DNA from: Candidatus Bathyarchaeota archaeon
GTDB taxonomy: Archaea > Thermoproteota > Bathyarchaeia > Bathyarchaeales > Bathycorpusculaceae
Assembly (NCBI GenBank): GCA_026014735.1
Contig: JAOZHT010000001.1
Span: 930,001-994,000, forward strand
Length of the DNA stretch: 64,000 nucleotides
Reading direction: 5' to 3'
In this document: piece after piece, positions 26,707 through 35,103 of the stretch
How the letters are laid out: each line of letters starts with the position of its first letter
Numbering within the stretch: the stretch's first letter is position 1
Notes under the pieces: model-generated
Databases searched by the model: none
Seen by the model: the letters and a program-made list of their open reading frames with translations, nothing else
Told to the model about the DNA's origin: nothing
Program-made: the position numbers and the translations under genes

Positions 26707-27018
26707 ATGGTTAAGGTTGAAGGCAAACCACTACGCCAAGTAAACCTTTCCGTTTTCGAAGCCTTCTCCTTTCTCCTCGACTACGGATGGCGTAGGGGTG
26801 AACCAACACACTTAAACCATCACTCCACCACTATCACTTCTCCCAAAACCCTCCAAGAACCTAAAAAGCCAATTAATCAAAGTTTCTTGGCTGACTGGAC
26901 ACTGCGGCTATATATAGAGGGGGTAGACGTGGCAGAGCAACAGCATACCAAACCTCAATCAACGCCGTGGCGAATAATGCCCGGGTACTCAGCGGCTTCT
27001 AGCGGAGATTTACGATGA
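26707..27018 (+). CDS. Short protein of unknown function, tail overlapping repeat R2
   Basis: The possible 103-aa frame starts at ATG 26707 with GGAG directly upstream and a TATA-like ACTTATATCCC at about 26656-26666. The first 60 codons look coding (VNLSVFEAFSFLLDYGWRRG). The last third is written by the dispersed element R2 and GC-rich sequence that looks more like RNA or intergenic DNA. It may be a truncated gene whose end was replaced by the repeat. No family is recognised. Confidence 0.4.
   Translation: MVKVEGKPLRQVNLSVFEAFSFLLDYGWRRGEPTHLNHHSTTITSPKTLQEPKKPINQSFLADWTLRLYIEGVDVAEQQHTKPQSTPWRIMPGYSAASSGDLR
26904..26944 (+). repeat. Dispersed TATA/polyguanine element, copy R2
   Basis: The segment reads CTATATATAGAGGGGGTA, then eight variable bases, then GCAGAGCAACAGC. 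The same string appears on the minus strand at 33058-33099 and less exactly in two other places. Its TATATATA could act as a promoter for a transcript running to the T-run at 27063-27069. Confidence 0.6.
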
Positions 27019-27042
27019 TTACGGCATAAACGGGTTGCTCGG

Positions 27043-27069
27043 TTAGGTCAGGACCTAAACGCTTTTTTT
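27043..27069 (+). terminator. Stem-loop followed by T-run
   Basis: TTAGGT and ACCTAA (27043-27048 and 27053-27058) form a six-base stem around CAGG. T7 follows at 27063-27069. It lies 30 bases before the GNAT gene and would end a transcript starting at the R2 TATA box, about 130 bases upstream. Confidence 0.5.
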
Positions 27070-27099
27070 GTTAAACCGCCACTGACAGAGGGGGTCCCC

Positions 27100-27870
27100 T
27101 TGCAGCTAACGCCGCTAACAAACCAGTCAGAAGCCACGTTCTGGCAAATCGTAAAGAAAGACTTCTGCGACTACTACTTCTTCATCTACGACTGGCTAAA
27201 CCACAAAGAAAAAACATGCATATACCTCGCCCAAGAAGGCGATGAAGTCGCGGGGTTGATGCTTGTTTATCAGGGAAACATCGTGCAGATGCGGGGCAGC
27301 ATAGAGGCAGTGCAGTTTATGCTGGAGCAGCTGGATTTTTCCGAGTTGGATGTGCAGGTGCCGCTTAACTGCGAAAGCCTCCTGACTACGCGTTTCCCGT
27401 GTTTCTCGCTTAAAGCTCATGTTACCTTGATGGCGCTTAATCGGGGCCAGGAGCTTCTCTGCTTTAAGGTTACGCCGCAGCGGTTATGTGCGGTGGATGC
27501 TCAAGACATTGCCTCTTTGATGAATCAGAGCTACCCCCAGATGTGGAGTGAAGTCACCGCGGAGATGGTGGCTTCCATAATGCAGTTTAAGGAATCCCTC
27601 ATGGTCGGCGTTAAAGTGGGGGGCAAGCTGGTTTCGTTTGGATATGCCACTCTGACGCCGACTGTTAGCCACGTAACCTGGATTGCGACGCATCCAAGCC
27701 ACGAAAACCGCGGCTACGCCACCTCGATTGTTTCAGCTCTAATTAAGGAGTGCCTTGAGGTTGCGCCTACAGCAATCATCTACGTTATGGAAAACAACGC
27801 TGTCGCTAACCGCCTTTACTTAAAAGCCGGCTTTAAGCCCCAGCGGACCTACGCATTCATAAGACAATAA
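27100..27870 (+). CDS. GNAT-family N-acetyltransferase
   Basis: The 256-aa protein has its GNAT core in the C-terminal half. GGKLVSFGYATLTPTVSHVTW forms strands 2-4. ATHPSHENRGYATSIVSAL (about 205-223) is the acetyl-CoA pyrophosphate loop (Q/R-x-x-G-x-A type). MENNAVANRLYLKAGFKP is the closing motif B. The N-terminal half (1-120) is a divergent, probably GNAT-derived substrate domain. The start is TTG with GAGGGGG upstream. The acyl acceptor cannot be told from sequence. Confidence 0.85.
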   Translation: MQLTPLTNQSEATFWQIVKKDFCDYYFFIYDWLNHKEKTCIYLAQEGDEVAGLMLVYQGNIVQMRGSIEAVQFMLEQLDFSELDVQVPLNCESLLTTRFPCFSLKAHVTLMALNRGQELLCFKVTPQRLCAVDAQDIASLMNQSYPQMWSEVTAEMVASIMQFKESLMVGVKVGGKLVSFGYATLTPTVSHVTWIATHPSHENRGYATSIVSALIKECLEVAPTAIIYVMENNAVANRLYLKAGFKPQRTYAFIRQ

Positions 27871-27985
27871 ATCACCAATGCTGAAAGCTCAAGCAAAGCC
27901 CTCTGGAGAGCAAGCCCCTCAAATCTTTGAGGATGCATAAACCTTTAATTGTTAACCCATCATCTTAAATGCAGTTTGGAGTGGC

Positions 27986-30211
27986 TTGGGATTTATGCTG
28001 TCACGTTCAGCAATCGTTAAACTTAAAGCAATTTTAATCATCGACTTATGCATCATAGCAGCGGCTGCAGGCGCCTACTTTTACCTGCAGAACGAGGGCT
28101 TCATCGCGGGCGCAGAGAAGCCTGCCGCGTTTATGGTAACTGACTTAACCGTTGATCCCCCCGAAGTCTTCGCAGGCGAAGCCGTCCAGATCGCAGTGAA
28201 CCTAACTAACTACGGCGACTTGGAAGGCAACGTAACGATTGATTTCCTCATCAACGGAGAAGTCAAAAATTCCCAGAACCTCACAGTCTCCGGACGCACC
28301 AACCAAACCGTAGAATTCACAGACCTAGAATTTTTGGAGGGCACCTTCAACGTGGAGGTAGCGAATTTGACGTCTTCCTTTTTGGTGAAGACTCCTCCGC
28401 CGGATGCAAGCAAAATCGTGTTGTCTGAATTGAGAATGTCCCCAACTGAGGCTTGGACAGGCGACCCTGTAACCGCCAACGCCACCGCCTACAACCCCAC
28501 AGACCAAGCCGATAAGCTTTTCATTCGGTTATTTATCGACGATGCGTTAGTTGCTTCCCAGACGGTTTCGCTGGAAGCGGGGGAAACCAAACCGGTTTCT
28601 TTTGCGTTTAACGCAACCACTGAAGGACGGCATCCGGTAAAAATGAACACCCTTAGCGGCTCATATACCGTCGTCAAGACCGGTTATCACACATTAATCA
28701 TCAACCGTTCCGGAGGCGGCTCTAAACCGCTGCCCTTCACTTTGAACGGTGAAGCACAGAACACGCCGTTTAACAAATTGATGCCTCTGGGCGAATACAC
28801 CGTGTCGGTTCCTTCTCCCTACAACGTCGGAACAGGCGTGGTGGAATTTACCTACTGGAGCGACGGCAGCCGAAGCTCCACGAGGAGTTTTACCCTTACC
28901 GACAAAATGGCATTAATCTGCACCTACACCGTTATCAGCGGCTACGCCTCCTGCCCCTCCCTCTACATCTGGAACGGCACCGGCTACAGCTACGTCACCG
29001 ACGTATCTAACCCCGGCTGGCTCGGCTACCTTAGCCACATAAACTCTGACGGCACCATAATTGCAGGCGGAGGAAACCCCTATGACTACGTGAAACTCGA
29101 CAGGAACCTGCTGGCCGCCAAGAACGGCGCATTTGACATAACGCTTGCGCAGCAGTGGGATGAACTCTACTACCTTGATTCAGCGTACCTGCTGGTTGTG
29201 GATCACCCTGCCGGCACCGACGTGCATACCACCTTGACTAACTACCTCAATCAGGGTGAAACAGGAAAAATCTACACTGTAAACGACGGCGCATTGCTTG
29301 TGCCCCTAAGCGCAGTCAACGAGAAATCCCAAAACGTGCTGGAACAAATTCGCACCAAAGACGGCTGGTACACCCCGGGCATCAACGGCATCGAAAGCAC
29401 ACAATGGGACGATATACAGAAAAACGTGTTAACCCTCAACTTAGGCGACCTCAAAGATTCACCTAACGTGAAGCTGATTATAACCGCGATGGTGGACTGG
29501 GGCTCTGCCGACACCTACTACAAGTACCTTGACATGTTCAAAGCCGCTGCAGCAAGCGGCGTAGTCCCCGACGGAACAGCCCTTATGCCAGCGCCCTACA
29601 TGGAGATACAATATGCTAACGGCAGCTGGATACGTGCGCCACAGGAACGGCAAATACCCATCCCCAGCGATTACAATGCACGAACCTTCGCAGTTGACTT
29701 AACAGGCTTATTCCCCGAGGACATCACCGACTATAAAGTGCGCTTTAGCAACTTCTGGAATGTCACCTACGACTACATAGGCATCGACACCACAGCTAAC
29801 CAGCCAGTAACCACCACAATCATAAAGCCCTCCTCTGCAGTGATGAGCCAATGGTGGGAAACCAACTCAACCTCCACAGGCGCATTCACACGCTACGGCG
29901 ACGTGACACCACTGATGCAGGAAACCGACGATATGTTCGTGATTGGGCGGCAAGGCGACCAGGTTAACATGCAGTTCCCCACCGCGAACCTCAGCGAACC
30001 AGCGGAGGGCATGGTACGCGACTACATCTTCGTCGTCGCCTGCTGGTTTAAGGATCCTCCGGGAGCATGGGGCTACGGTTTCACATGGACAGTTGCCCCG
30101 ATGCCTTTCTTGGCTATGAGCGGCTTCCCCTACGGCACCAACGAAAGCTACCCCTATGACGCTGAGCACCTAGCCTACATAGCGCAATACAACACCAGAA
30201 TCATATCCTAA
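27986..30211 (+). CDS. Large surface protein with CARDB-type domains
   Basis: The 741-aa protein has an N-terminal membrane anchor (AILIIDLCIIAAAAGAYFYL, about 14-33). Two CARDB/BatD-like immunoglobulin folds follow: VTDLTVDPPEVFAGEAVQIA at about 48-130 and LSELRMSPTEAWTGDPVTAN at about 145-230. The remaining 500 residues are a beta-rich region with CPSLYIWNGTGYSYVTDVS near 330, a motif seen in many archaeal surface proteins. No C-terminal anchor is visible. Either TTG 27986 or ATG 27995 could be the start; GGAG lies four bases before the TTG. A role in cell-surface binding is inferred from architecture only. Confidence 0.7.
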   Translation: MGFMLSRSAIVKLKAILIIDLCIIAAAAGAYFYLQNEGFIAGAEKPAAFMVTDLTVDPPEVFAGEAVQIAVNLTNYGDLEGNVTIDFLINGEVKNSQNLTVSGRTNQTVEFTDLEFLEGTFNVEVANLTSSFLVKTPPPDASKIVLSELRMSPTEAWTGDPVTANATAYNPTDQADKLFIRLFIDDALVASQTVSLEAGETKPVSFAFNATTEGRHPVKMNTLSGSYTVVKTGYHTLIINRSGGGSKPLPFTLNGEAQNTPFNKLMPLGEYTVSVPSPYNVGTGVVEFTYWSDGSRSSTRSFTLTDKMALICTYTVISGYASCPSLYIWNGTGYSYVTDVSNPGWLGYLSHINSDGTIIAGGGNPYDYVKLDRNLLAAKNGAFDITLAQQWDELYYLDSAYLLVVDHPAGTDVHTTLTNYLNQGETGKIYTVNDGALLVPLSAVNEKSQNVLEQIRTKDGWYTPGINGIESTQWDDIQKNVLTLNLGDLKDSPNVKLIITAMVDWGSADTYYKYLDMFKAAAASGVVPDGTALMPAPYMEIQYANGSWIRAPQERQIPIPSDYNARTFAVDLTGLFPEDITDYKVRFSNFWNVTYDYIGIDTTANQPVTTTIIKPSSAVMSQWWETNSTSTGAFTRYGDVTPLMQETDDMFVIGRQGDQVNMQFPTANLSEPAEGMVRDYIFVVACWFKDPPGAWGYGFTWTVAPMPFLAMSGFPYGTNESYPYDAEHLAYIAQYNTRIIS

Positions 30212-30223
30212 ACCCATCTTTTT

Positions 30224-30242
30224 TCCAACATTTTTTGTTGGA
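30224..30242 (+). terminator. Perfect hairpin after the large surface-protein gene
   Basis: TCCAACA and TGTTGGA pair perfectly around TTTTT, 13 bases after the stop at 30211. A T-run follows at about 30249-30254. Confidence 0.5.
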
Positions 30243-30318
30243 CCCTAATTTTTGCCTCAACCTAACCGACTCCAAGACCTTAATGCCTTGATGACTGATT
30301 GGTTGCGGTTGAAGTGAA

Positions 30319-31563
30319 TTAGGCTTCTTTCACTTTGGGCTCATCTATTTTCCAGAAAACAAACATCGAGAGAGGTATTGCGGATGCGGCAAGCAACAAA
30401 AAGGGCAACTGTGGAGATACATACACGTAGAGTAAACCCACGGTTAACTGTAGGATAGCCTGCATCAGAAACATAAAGAACTGCATGCAGCCGGTGACCG
30501 TGCCCCTTAAGCTTCGGGGAACAAGATCGCCCATTAATACATTGTAGCTGTTGAGTTGCAGGAGATTTCCTAAGCCGAAGAAAAAGAAGGAAAGCAGCAG
30601 CATGTTAAAATCGGCGTTAACAAACAGCACCATGCCTGGAACAAACAGCAGATACCCCAAAATCAAGAACCGTTTTCTGCCCAGCACATCCATGCTAAAC
30701 CCGGCGATTATGGCGGGTATGGCTATGCTGAGGTAGCGAAAAGCCATCACCAGCGCCCACTGATCCAAAGTCACGTTGAGGACTGTTGTGGCGTAGACGA
30801 CAAAGTAGGTTTGGCAGCTCACCACTAACCCATTTATGATTATGATGGTTAAGAAGAGGTTGAATGCGGAGCGAGGCACTTTTCGCCATACAAAGATGCC
30901 TTCTTTAACGGCTCTTGGATACATACGCAGCATACTTAGCATCGAAGGCGTAGCGGCATCAGCGGTCGGCGGCAGGGTTTCCTTGAGTTTAAAGCGCATC
31001 ATAGCGATGGCGAAGTAGGCAATGGAGGTTAAGCTGTAGGCTATTCGCATGCCAAAATCGAAGTTAAACGTCACCACAAGGTACTGGGCGATAAGCGGTG
31101 CAGGTAAAAGAACCAATGTGGTGACGACGGATTGAAAGCTAAAGCCTGCGCCGCGCTGCTGGGGAGGCAACGAGTCAAGGACCATAGCCATCAATGCTGG
31201 GCCGTAGATTGAACAGATATTCTGTATCAGCAACCCAATGAGGATGAAGGGCCAGGAGGGCGCGAAGATGAAGAATAAGCTGCCGACGGCTATTCCGAAG
31301 GTCATGGAGACAACGAGCCATCTTCGCCCATGTTTATCGGCAAGGTAGCCGCCGGGGAACTGCACCAGCGCCACAGCGATTGAGCCTACAAACGCCATGA
31401 CCGCGAGCATAAGCTCGTTGGCGCCCAGATGCAAATAGAACAGGCTCGCGTAGGTGTCTGGGATGGGCTGGGCGGAGAACATGATGACCCAGCTTAGGGT
31501 TATGAGTAAAAAGTTGCCTCTAAGGACAGCTTGGTCTCCACGGAACAGCGATGAGAACCGCAT
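30319..31563 (-). CDS. Major facilitator superfamily transporter
   Basis: The 414-aa protein has 12 predicted transmembrane helices. The MFS motif A between helices 2 and 3 reads GGYLADKHGRRWLVV (about 72-86). Its echo in the second half is GFSMDVLGRKRFLIL. A central cytoplasmic loop lies near 200. The closest general type is drug/small-molecule efflux; the substrate is unknown. The gene is divergent from the CDF transporter at 31692. Confidence 0.87.
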   Translation of the reverse strand: MRFSSLFRGDQAVLRGNFLLITLSWVIMFSAQPIPDTYASLFYLHLGANELMLAVMAFVGSIAVALVQFPGGYLADKHGRRWLVVSMTFGIAVGSLFFIFAPSWPFILIGLLIQNICSIYGPALMAMVLDSLPPQQRGAGFSFQSVVTTLVLLPAPLIAQYLVVTFNFDFGMRIAYSLTSIAYFAIAMMRFKLKETLPPTADAATPSMLSMLRMYPRAVKEGIFVWRKVPRSAFNLFLTIIIINGLVVSCQTYFVVYATTVLNVTLDQWALVMAFRYLSIAIPAIIAGFSMDVLGRKRFLILGYLLFVPGMVLFVNADFNMLLLSFFFFGLGNLLQLNSYNVLMGDLVPRSLRGTVTGCMQFFMFLMQAILQLTVGLLYVYVSPQLPFLLLAASAIPLSMFVFWKIDEPKVKEA

Positions 31564-31691
31564 TTATAAATAACTTGCTTGGGGGGTATTAAAATAAAAC
31601 GTATCTCAAACGGAGTCTATGTCGCTTATCCTTCGAGGTGCCCATAAGTCTTAAATCGCCCTTGATGAGAGCTTTATTATATTGAAAAATA

Positions 31692-33056
31692 ATGCAAAGC
31701 AACACCGAAGGGAAAAACAAGCTAAAGGCGCTGAAGATATCAGCCATAGCCATATTTAGCGTTGTAATCGTAGAAATCACCGTCGGCTCCATCGTGAACA
31801 GTCTAGCAATCATCAGCGACGGCTTACACGCACTCCTCGACGCCCTCTCGAGTGTAATGCTCTTTTTTGCCGTACGCGCCTCACTTAAGCCGCCAGACGA
31901 AGAACACACCTACGGCCACGAAAAATTCGAAACCATAGGGGGACTCATGGGCGGGATTGTCCTGATAGGTGTGGCTTTGCTGATTTTTTATGAGGCAGCA
32001 ACGCGGCTGGTTAGCGGTGTGCAGCTTGTGGAAGGCGTGGAATATGCCGGTTTCATCGGCATCGGCTACGCGCTCGCTGTTGCCTCGCTTCGCGTTACCG
32101 TTTTTCGCCGTTGGCAACACGCCGAGAGTACATCGATGAAGGCAGGGCTCTACGATGCGATTTCAGATTTAAGCTCCACTTTGATAGCGCTGCTGGGGTT
32201 TGGCTTGGCAACGTTGGGGTTCACATCCGGAGATGCAGTTGCCTCGATTTTTCTGGGTGTGATGCTGACGTATCTTAGCATTAAGCTGGTGAGGGCAAGC
32301 GTCATGGAACTCAGCGACTCCGCGTCAAAGGAAATCGTGAGCAGAACCCGCAGAACAATTTTGGACTGCGACGGCGTGGTGAAAGTGGAGAACCTGAAAG
32401 TCCGCAAGGTCAGCTCCAAAGTTTTTGTGGAAGCCTCAGTTCAAGTTCCCAAAGCCATGAGTTTAGAATCCTCGCATTCGCTGGCCTCAAAGATCGAGCA
32501 GTGCCTCACAGCCGCCTTCGGTAACGTGGATGCAACCATCCATGTTGAGCCTTCTGTCCAGGAAGACTTATGCGTGGTTGTAACGCGGTTGGCCTCGGTG
32601 GAGGGGGTTAAGCAGGTGCATGAAGTTAAAGTGAATTATGTCGATGGAAAACCCTACATAACCCTGCATGCATCCGTTGACCCTGAATTATCCGTGGAGG
32701 AAGCCCACCGAATCGCCGAGGCAATCGAGCAGCGCATCAACGGAAAAATCAAACCCAAAAACGTCACCGTACACGTGGAGCCAGCGGGCATCGATGGTTC
32801 AACAGGTGATTTAAAGGAAACACAAATCCGCAACGTAGTCTATGAGGTTGCACACACCATAGCGGCGAATTTGCAGGTTAAACGTGTTATGATTTACCAG
32901 TCAGAGGGCACCAGCTACGTTAACATCGACTGCTGCTTCACAAGGTACATACGCATCAAAGAAGCCCATCGGATCGCCTCGCTGCTTGAAAAAGAAACCA
33001 AAGAGCGCTTCGCCGACATGGTTGTCACCGTGCATATTGAGCCACAAAAAACCTGA
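31692..33056 (+). CDS. Cation diffusion facilitator transporter with three ZT-dimer domains
   Basis: The 454-aa protein exports divalent metal (Zn, Fe, Mn or similar) by proton antiport. Its six-helix domain (about 10-200) has metal-site motifs SDGLHALLDALSS (H/D at helix 2) and DAISDLSSTLIALLG (helix 5), plus the HTYGHEKFETIGGL loop. The usual single C-terminal ZT-dimer domain is followed by two more of the same fold (about 290-370 and 378-454), each ending in a V-x-V-H-[IV]-E-P strand. Normal CDFs are about 300 aa; the triple cytoplasmic domain is unusual. It starts at an ATG without clear Shine-Dalgarno. Confidence 0.9.
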   Translation: MQSNTEGKNKLKALKISAIAIFSVVIVEITVGSIVNSLAIISDGLHALLDALSSVMLFFAVRASLKPPDEEHTYGHEKFETIGGLMGGIVLIGVALLIFYEAATRLVSGVQLVEGVEYAGFIGIGYALAVASLRVTVFRRWQHAESTSMKAGLYDAISDLSSTLIALLGFGLATLGFTSGDAVASIFLGVMLTYLSIKLVRASVMELSDSASKEIVSRTRRTILDCDGVVKVENLKVRKVSSKVFVEASVQVPKAMSLESSHSLASKIEQCLTAAFGNVDATIHVEPSVQEDLCVVVTRLASVEGVKQVHEVKVNYVDGKPYITLHASVDPELSVEEAHRIAEAIEQRINGKIKPKNVTVHVEPAGIDGSTGDLKETQIRNVVYEVAHTIAANLQVKRVMIYQSEGTSYVNIDCCFTRYIRIKEAHRIASLLEKETKERFADMVVTVHIEPQKT

Positions 33057-33057
33057 G

Positions 33058-33099
33058 GCGCTGTTGCTCTGCCGCCTATACCCCCCTCTATATATAGGG
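33058..33099 (-). repeat. Dispersed TATA/polyguanine element, copy R3
   Basis: On the minus strand it reads CCTATATATAGAGGGGGGTA, then GGCAGAGCAACAGCG, nearly identical to R2. It starts two bases after the CDF stop codon and lies between two convergent genes. Confidence 0.6.
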
Positions 33100-33111
33100 T
33101 TATAGCCTAGG

Positions 33112-33157
33112 CGCCTGCTGCTCTGCGGCTACCTCCCTCCCCTTATAAATAGCCGCC
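33112..33157 (-). repeat. Dispersed TATA/polyguanine element, copy R4 (tandem with R3)
   Basis: On the minus strand it reads GGCGGCTATTTATAAGGGGA, then a GCAGAGCAGCAGGC motif. It lies 53 bases from R3 in the same orientation; both begin with AGGCGC on the plus strand. The following gene (33173, minus strand) ends 16 bases away. Confidence 0.55.
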
Positions 33158-33172
33158 ATTTGGGTTAGAGCT

Positions 33173-34315
33173 TTAGGTAATGGTTTGGTTATAGAAGTAG
33201 ACATCGCTGTAGCGGGGCAGCAACGCCGCAGCCTCTGCGCCGTCATAGAGAATGTCGAGGCGGCTACCGTAACGCAAAGTGAGCGTTTCGACGTCGCCGT
33301 AGATTTTAGCTGATAACTCATCAGCGGGGAACAAGCCCCAGATGGAGTCGTTAGAGACACGGAAACCAAAACCGTAGTCTGCGGGAACCACGTAGGCGGC
33401 CTCGGCGCTTTCTTGGGTTATGCTCTGGGGGCTGCTGTGGATGGTGTTCCAGAAGTCCTCCAGCACCTCAAAATGCTCCTCAGTTAAGATGCCGTAGCCC
33501 GTGATGTCGGGGTAACTGAAGACCACAGCGTACTTTGCCCCCGCGCTGTAAGCTAAGGTTAAGTCGTTTTTGAGTTCCTGGGGACTCTCAAGGTAGGGCT
33601 CCTGATTGTATTTCCAGGTGACGATGGCGCCCCAGTCTTTATTGAAGGCTTGTGCGGCGCCCCTGCAGAGGGCGATGCTTCGTTGGCGGCTCTCGTTGCC
33701 GACGAACTCGGTGAATACGGTTGTGTAGTTTGCTTTGTAATCAAACCAGTGGAGCGCATAGTCGGAGGTGAACATTTTGGGGGCGTACTGGAGGTAGTAG
33801 GCGGGGAAATAGGAGAGGTTGCCTACAAAGACCCTGGATACCTCGGCGTATGAGGGGCCGGATTCGAGGTCGTAGCTGTGTATTAGTTGGGAGGCGCCGT
33901 TGTCAAGCTGGTTTCCGCCGGGTTCGTCATAGCGGTAAACCCCTAAAAAGCGCTCGCCATATTTAGCCTGAGCAGCAACCATCCAGTCCCAAGTGTGGTA
34001 ATCGTATTTTTCAAGCCCCGTGAAAAGCACAATGAAATTCAAGTCAGCGGCATAGACGATGTCGCATGCCTCAGTTAAGGCGGTCTGGTTAAAGGTCAAC
34101 TCAACTGAACCCAAAACCAGCAGGTTAGTGTAACCCTTCACCTTATCCACCAACGCCTGAACCTGCGCGGGCTGGTCTCCATAAGCAAATTCAACGCCTA
34201 AATAGAAGTCATCGTCGACTCTGTTGCTGCCAAACCAGTTTAACGCTGCAAAAAGCGAAAAAACAACAACTAAAACCAACACTGTGGCGATGGCTGCGGC
34301 GTATCTGTGGTTCAT
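33173..34315 (-). CDS. Membrane-anchored glycosidase-like protein
   Basis: The 380-aa protein has one N-terminal anchor (AAAIATVLVLVVVFSLFAAL, residues 6-25). The large extracytoplasmic domain looks like a TIM barrel: YLGVEFAYGDQPAQVQALVD, then TNLLVLGS, LNFIVLFTGLEKY and ERFLGVYRYDEPGG. The acidic YDEPGG near residue 150 lies where barrel glycosidases carry a catalytic acid. The later WGAIVTWKYNQEPYLES and YAVVFSYPDITGYG fit further strands. I cannot name a glycoside-hydrolase family; catalytic activity is uncertain. It is convergent with the CDF gene across the R3/R4 repeats. Confidence 0.65.
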   Translation of the reverse strand: MNHRYAAAIATVLVLVVVFSLFAALNWFGSNRVDDDFYLGVEFAYGDQPAQVQALVDKVKGYTNLLVLGSVELTFNQTALTEACDIVYAADLNFIVLFTGLEKYDYHTWDWMVAAQAKYGERFLGVYRYDEPGGNQLDNGASQLIHSYDLESGPSYAEVSRVFVGNLSYFPAYYLQYAPKMFTSDYALHWFDYKANYTTVFTEFVGNESRQRSIALCRGAAQAFNKDWGAIVTWKYNQEPYLESPQELKNDLTLAYSAGAKYAVVFSYPDITGYGILTEEHFEVLEDFWNTIHSSPQSITQESAEAAYVVPADYGFGFRVSNDSIWGLFPADELSAKIYGDVETLTLRYGSRLDILYDGAEAAALLPRYSDVYFYNQTIT

Positions 34316-34374
34316 GGAGGCTTAACCGAGATTATCTAGCAGCTACGCCTATTATAGTTTAAACCAATCGGGGG

Positions 34375-34812
34375 CTATCTGCTGTAGAGCCCCATCAGTT
34401 TACCTCTAGCAAGAATGTGGCCTTCCATGGCGGTTTCAAGGTCCAGCTTGGTGCATTTGGCATCTAAATCAAGCATCACATTTAACGCGTAGGCAGTAAA
34501 GAAGTAGCGGTGTGGTTTCCCACGGGGTGGGCAGGGTCCAGTGTAGCAGTTTTCGCCGTCGCTGTTTAATCCCTCTGTGCCTGGAATCGTGTCCTCGCCG
34601 ATTTCGGTTGCACTCGGCGGTATGTTCCAGACTACCCAATGGTCGAAGGTGCCGCTTGGCGCGTCGGGGTCATCGAGCACTAGCGCGAGGCTTTTGGCTT
34701 CCTGGGGGATGCCGCTGATGGAGAGGGGCGGGTTTGGTCCTTCACAGCTGTATTTGGCGGGGATTCGCTGGTTTGCCTCGAAGGCTGAACTGGTTACTTT
34801 TAGCTCTTTCAT
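34375..34812 (-). CDS. YbhB/YbcL family (PEBP, Raf-kinase-inhibitor-like) protein
   Basis: The 145-aa protein has the phosphatidylethanolamine-binding-protein fold: IPAKYSCEGPNPPLSISGIP (about 17-36), the DPDAP motif in LVLDDPDAPSGTFDHWVVWN (about 45-64), and the second pocket motif GPCPPRGKPHRYFFTAYAL (about 92-110). The length is standard for the prokaryotic branch. The biological role of the bacterial and archaeal members is poorly known. Confidence 0.93.
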   Translation of the reverse strand: MKELKVTSSAFEANQRIPAKYSCEGPNPPLSISGIPQEAKSLALVLDDPDAPSGTFDHWVVWNIPPSATEIGEDTIPGTEGLNSDGENCYTGPCPPRGKPHRYFFTAYALNVMLDLDAKCTKLDLETAMEGHILARGKLMGLYSR

Positions 34813-34889
34813 AAATTATCCCAAGAGGGGTATTGCTGTTTGTGGAATAAAAAGTTGATGAACAAGATGCTGCCACAACGAATCCAAGC

Positions 34890-35015
34890 TTATTTGTGAT
34901 TGTTTAGTCCCCGCTCTTGACTTTGCCCTTTATGCACATCCATGCGGTGCTGCCTTAGCTCTTCAGGGTTTGAGAACTCTTGTTTGCATATGGGACACCT
35001 GTAAGTTTCATACAT
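34890..35015 (-). CDS. Very small C2H2 zinc-finger protein
   Basis: A 41-aa protein made almost entirely of one C2H2 finger: MYETYRCPICKQEFSNPEEL, then RQHRMDVH. Ligands are C7, C10, H23 and H28. A basic tail follows. The ATG at 35015 has GAGG nine bases upstream; the longer frame to 35132 lacks support and overlaps the next gene. Single-finger proteins of this kind are widespread in archaea and probably bind nucleic acid. Confidence 0.75.
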   Translation of the reverse strand: MYETYRCPICKQEFSNPEELRQHRMDVHKGQSQERGLNNHK

Positions 35016-35103
35016 GCTGTTGCGCCTCTTTGCCAAGCCAAAGGCATAGGTAGGCATAAATAAATTTGTGACTGCCAATAAACAACAAAAAACCTTTAAA
35101 TAA

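Noticed and set aside
26978-27060. tRNA-like start GCCCGGGTACTCAGCGG
   Set aside because: The first bases resemble a tRNA acceptor and D-arm, but no anticodon arm, no T-loop GGTTCRA and no matching 3' acceptor strand were found.
30289-30318. C/D-box-like TGATGA...CTGA string
   Set aside because: The C and D' boxes touch each other without room for a guide, and no C'/D pair follows.
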